64,000 nt of DNA from a virus. Below the pieces are notes generated by a model. The model was not told the origin of the DNA, did no database searches, and saw only the letters and a list, made by a program, of their open reading frames with translations. The stretch's first letter is position 1; each line of letters opens with the position of its first letter. The stretch spans positions 1 through 64,000 of the IMG/VR virus record IMGVR_UViG_3300028024_000006. The stretch is one strand, 5' to 3'. Position numbers and translations under genes: made by a program. This document shows positions 62,655 to 64,000 of the stretch, in pieces.

Positions 62655-62691
62655 TAGGAAAACAAACCCCGCTATTTAATTACTTTTCCTA
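62655..62691. promoter_or_regulatory. AT-rich gap with inverted TAGGAAAA pair
   Basis: TAGGAAAA on plus (62655-62662) faces TAGGAAAA on minus (62684-62691) across 21 bp of A+T-rich sequence. Lies in front of the minus DUF1064 gene. The pair resembles the core of the late-gene motif and may be a regulatory site. Confidence 0.35.
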
Positions 62692-62695
62692 TATC

Positions 62696-62920
62696 TCAGG
62701 GCAAAAAAAGGGAGGCTCGGTATTCTTTCCAGCGGGCGTGCTCTTCTTTCACCAGTTCATGCAGTCGGTCACGGGCAGCATCGCCGCGCTTCTCGCGCAC
62801 CGCTGCGAACGCCTGCGCCTGACGATGCAGCGGCATGAGCGCGATAAGCCGGACCTGACAGCAGCGCCGGGTTGAGTTGTAGACGCCTGCGTACGTCAGG
62901 CAGTGTTCGCAGAGGGTCAT
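62696..62920 (-). CDS. Small Cys-rich protein (74 aa)
   Basis: MTLCEHCLTYAGVYNSTRRCCQVRLIALMPLHRQAQAFAAVREKRGDAARDRLHELVKEEHARWKEYRASLFLP. C-x-x-C and CC form a candidate metal site at the N-terminus; the rest is a helix. Overlaps the 41-aa membrane gene by 4 nt. No family recognised. Confidence 0.6.
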   Translation of the reverse strand: MTLCEHCLTYAGVYNSTRRCCQVRLIALMPLHRQAQAFAAVREKRGDAARDRLHELVKEEHARWKEYRASLFLP

Positions 62921-63042
62921 TGGAGGCTACGCCGCCGCGATGCAAACGCCGCTGCGATGCCCGGCACGATCACTTCGAACAGGATTGCCGCTGCGCAGAA
63001 GCCGCCCACAGCCCCGATTACCATGTTCCCAATGAATCCCAT
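62917..63042 (-). CDS. 41-aa membrane protein
   Basis: MGFIGNMVIGAVGGFCAAAILFEVIVPGIAAAFASRRRSLQ. One long hydrophobic helix (about 5-33) with a basic C-terminus. ATGA and TAATG overlaps with both neighbours make it part of the operon. Role unknown. Confidence 0.6.
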   Translation of the reverse strand: MGFIGNMVIGAVGGFCAAAILFEVIVPGIAAAFASRRRSLQ

Positions 63043-63464
63043 TACGCAGCCTCCTGCATCGGTTGTGCGACGGCTTGCGATGGCGTCACGACGAAGCCCG
63101 CGCGCGACACGAACACTTCGCAGTCGGTTCGCGTGAGTCCACGGTCGGCGAGCACAGACAGCACCGGCACGCCGTCATGCGCGGCCATGAACGCGTCATA
63201 GCGGCCTTGCTCTTCGACCGGCACACCGATCACATGCACGTCGCCATGCAGGCGGTACAGTTCGGCCTTGCAGGGGCTTGCGGCGACCGCGGGCATATCG
63301 AGCCAGCCGAGGGCGGCTTCGAGATAGGCCGTATCGATCCTCTTGTCGACCACCACCACGAGCGGCAGCGGGTCAGCTTCGCACCTGTTCTCACGAATCG
63401 CGAGCTTGGTTGCAGCGAGGGAAGCCGGGTCTTGCGTAAGCCAACATACGATACGACGGGTCAC
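63042..63464 (-). CDS. Truncated PAPS-reductase-like protein (140 aa)
   Basis: MTRRIVCWLTQDPASLAATKLAIRENRCEADPLPLVVVVDKRIDTAYLEAALGWLDMP corresponds to the start of phage PAPS reductase-type proteins, where S-G-G-x-x-S is the PP-loop. Here TQDPAS replaces it. The end, LADRGLTRTDCEVFVSRAGF, parallels G-L-T-x-x-D-C-x-x-x-x-x-x-A-G-I in the same family, but the Cys cluster expected beyond is missing. AGGAGAACGACC before GTG 63464 gives the start. Probably an inactive or reassigned remnant; call is tentative. Confidence 0.4.
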   Translation of the reverse strand: MTRRIVCWLTQDPASLAATKLAIRENRCEADPLPLVVVVDKRIDTAYLEAALGWLDMPAVAASPCKAELYRLHGDVHVIGVPVEEQGRYDAFMAAHDGVPVLSVLADRGLTRTDCEVFVSRAGFVVTPSQAVAQPMQEAA

Positions 63465-63474
63465 GGTCGTTCTC

Positions 63475-63819
63475 CTAGTTGTGACTGATACGGGTCATTT
63501 CGCCGCAGTGCTGGCACTTCGTGCGGCTACGTTCGGCGAGGCGCTTCATTTCCCCCTGGTAGCGCGCGAAGTGCGCGAACCAGCGGCTTTCCTTCTGCAC
63601 GAGTTGCTTGAGCACCCACATTGGGTTGAGCTTCTGCTTGCACTGCCCGCAAGTGACTTCCGCAAGCGTGTCGTCCACGAGAAACGGCCCATTGAAGTGC
63701 AGGCACTCAGCCACCGGCACGACGAGAAAGCGTTCTTCGGGAACAGGGGCCTTGAACGTCGCATTGAGCTTCACGACCTTATCGGCATCGGGGTCAACGT
63801 CAATCGGCGGCAGCATCAT
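63475..63819 (-). CDS. Zinc-ribbon protein of unknown function (114 aa)
   Basis: LAEVTCGQCKQKLNPMWVLKQLVQKESRWFAHFARYQGEMKRLAERSRTKCQHCGEMTRISHN: C-x-x-C, about 45 residues, C-x-x-C. N-terminal half strand-rich (ERFLVVPVAECLHFNGPFLVDDT). Common type of small phage zinc protein. MM at the start leaves two possible ATGs (63819 or 63816). Confidence 0.65.
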   Translation of the reverse strand: MMLPPIDVDPDADKVVKLNATFKAPVPEERFLVVPVAECLHFNGPFLVDDTLAEVTCGQCKQKLNPMWVLKQLVQKESRWFAHFARYQGEMKRLAERSRTKCQHCGEMTRISHN

Positions 63820-64000
63820 GGTTGGTCTCCAAGGTGACGGGTAGCGCCTGCCTTCTTTGCGGCATCGAGCAGCGCGGCGCGGTTGGCTTCCGACACGGCA
63901 GCACGGGGCTCGATCTTCGCCGGGCCTGCCGTGGGCGTGGGGGTGTGCTGGCGCGGCGCGGGCGGCTTGCCGCCGTTGTCGATAGCGGCCCGGATGCGGG
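63816..64000 (-). CDS. C-terminal part of a gene running off the right edge
   Basis: Open frame from the edge to TGA at 63816-63818, which overlaps the ATG of the zinc-ribbon gene (ATGA). Last residues: RIRAAIDNGGKPPAPRQHTP, a Pro-rich linker, then EANRAALLDAAKKAGATRHLGDQP. Only about 60 residues are visible and no domain is recognised. Confidence 0.5.
   Translation of the reverse strand, partial: RIRAAIDNGGKPPAPRQHTPTPTAGPAKIEPRAAVSEANRAALLDAAKKAGATRHLGDQP

Noticed and set aside
1-64000. CRISPR array, tRNA genes, insertion sequences
   Set aside because: No regularly spaced direct repeats, no tRNA-like cloverleaf with GTTCRA arm, and no transposase or terminal inverted repeats were noticed on reading.

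Overview
This window is part of the genome of a large, GC-rich tailed bacteriophage of myovirus type. Evidence for this is a portal, both terminase subunits, a baseplate set with gp25-, gpJ- and gpI-like proteins, a tail-tube-like protein, four fibre or lectin-type proteins, and a dense array of small overlapping genes. No host housekeeping gene, rRNA or tRNA was found. High GC, codon use and the small-gene families (Lar, DUF551, DUF1643, DUF2591, MazG-like, Rap1a/Tai) point to a betaproteobacterial host such as Burkholderia or Ralstonia. That host assignment is inference. A DarB-like helicase-methylase, a head-protease-like protein and a T4-like tail recall phage P1 and its relatives, but no close relative can be named from sequence alone.

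The layout alternates between strands. The minus strand carries the virion and DNA-processing genes: tape-measure or tail-lysozyme-like protein, tail-tube-like protein and portal (1-3.7 kb); DarB-like protein and a pyrophosphatase-domain polyvalent protein (6.8-18 kb); head/baseplate/fibre block (22-31.4 kb); a second fibre block with two SGNH esterases (45.5-52 kb); then small genes, terminases, an XRE regulator, HNH and DUF1064 nucleases and zinc proteins (52.9-64 kb). The plus strand carries operons of small, mostly unknown genes (18.2-22 kb, 31.5-45.4 kb), a BrnT/BrnA toxin-antitoxin pair (5.57-6.12 kb) and a secreted Rap1a/Tai-like protein (3.8 kb). A short minus operon of small genes lies at 4.2-5.4 kb.

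Two sequence signals organise expression. Small-gene operons start at sigma-70-like promoters with 17-bp spacing and a TACTAT -10. Five of the six also share GTGAGCGCA at the 3' end of the spacer. Minus-strand late genes are repeatedly preceded by TAGGAAAACGC or a close variant. At 18.1 and 31.45 kb both signals sit back to back in the same intergenic gap. Rho-independent hairpins lie at 6.28, 38.73, 45.48 and 52.72 kb.

The most unusual feature is the 866-bp gap at 52,004-52,869. About 650 bp of it forms a chain of long, precise, nested and abutting helices that ends in an intrinsic terminator. It reads as a large structured non-coding RNA, comparable in scale to the giant phage RNAs (GOLLD/ROOL type) but not recognised as either. 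Other points of interest are C-terminal QxxLF peptides resembling the sliding-clamp-binding motif on several small proteins, paired zinc-knuckle genes, and a histone-H1-like tail on the small terminase.
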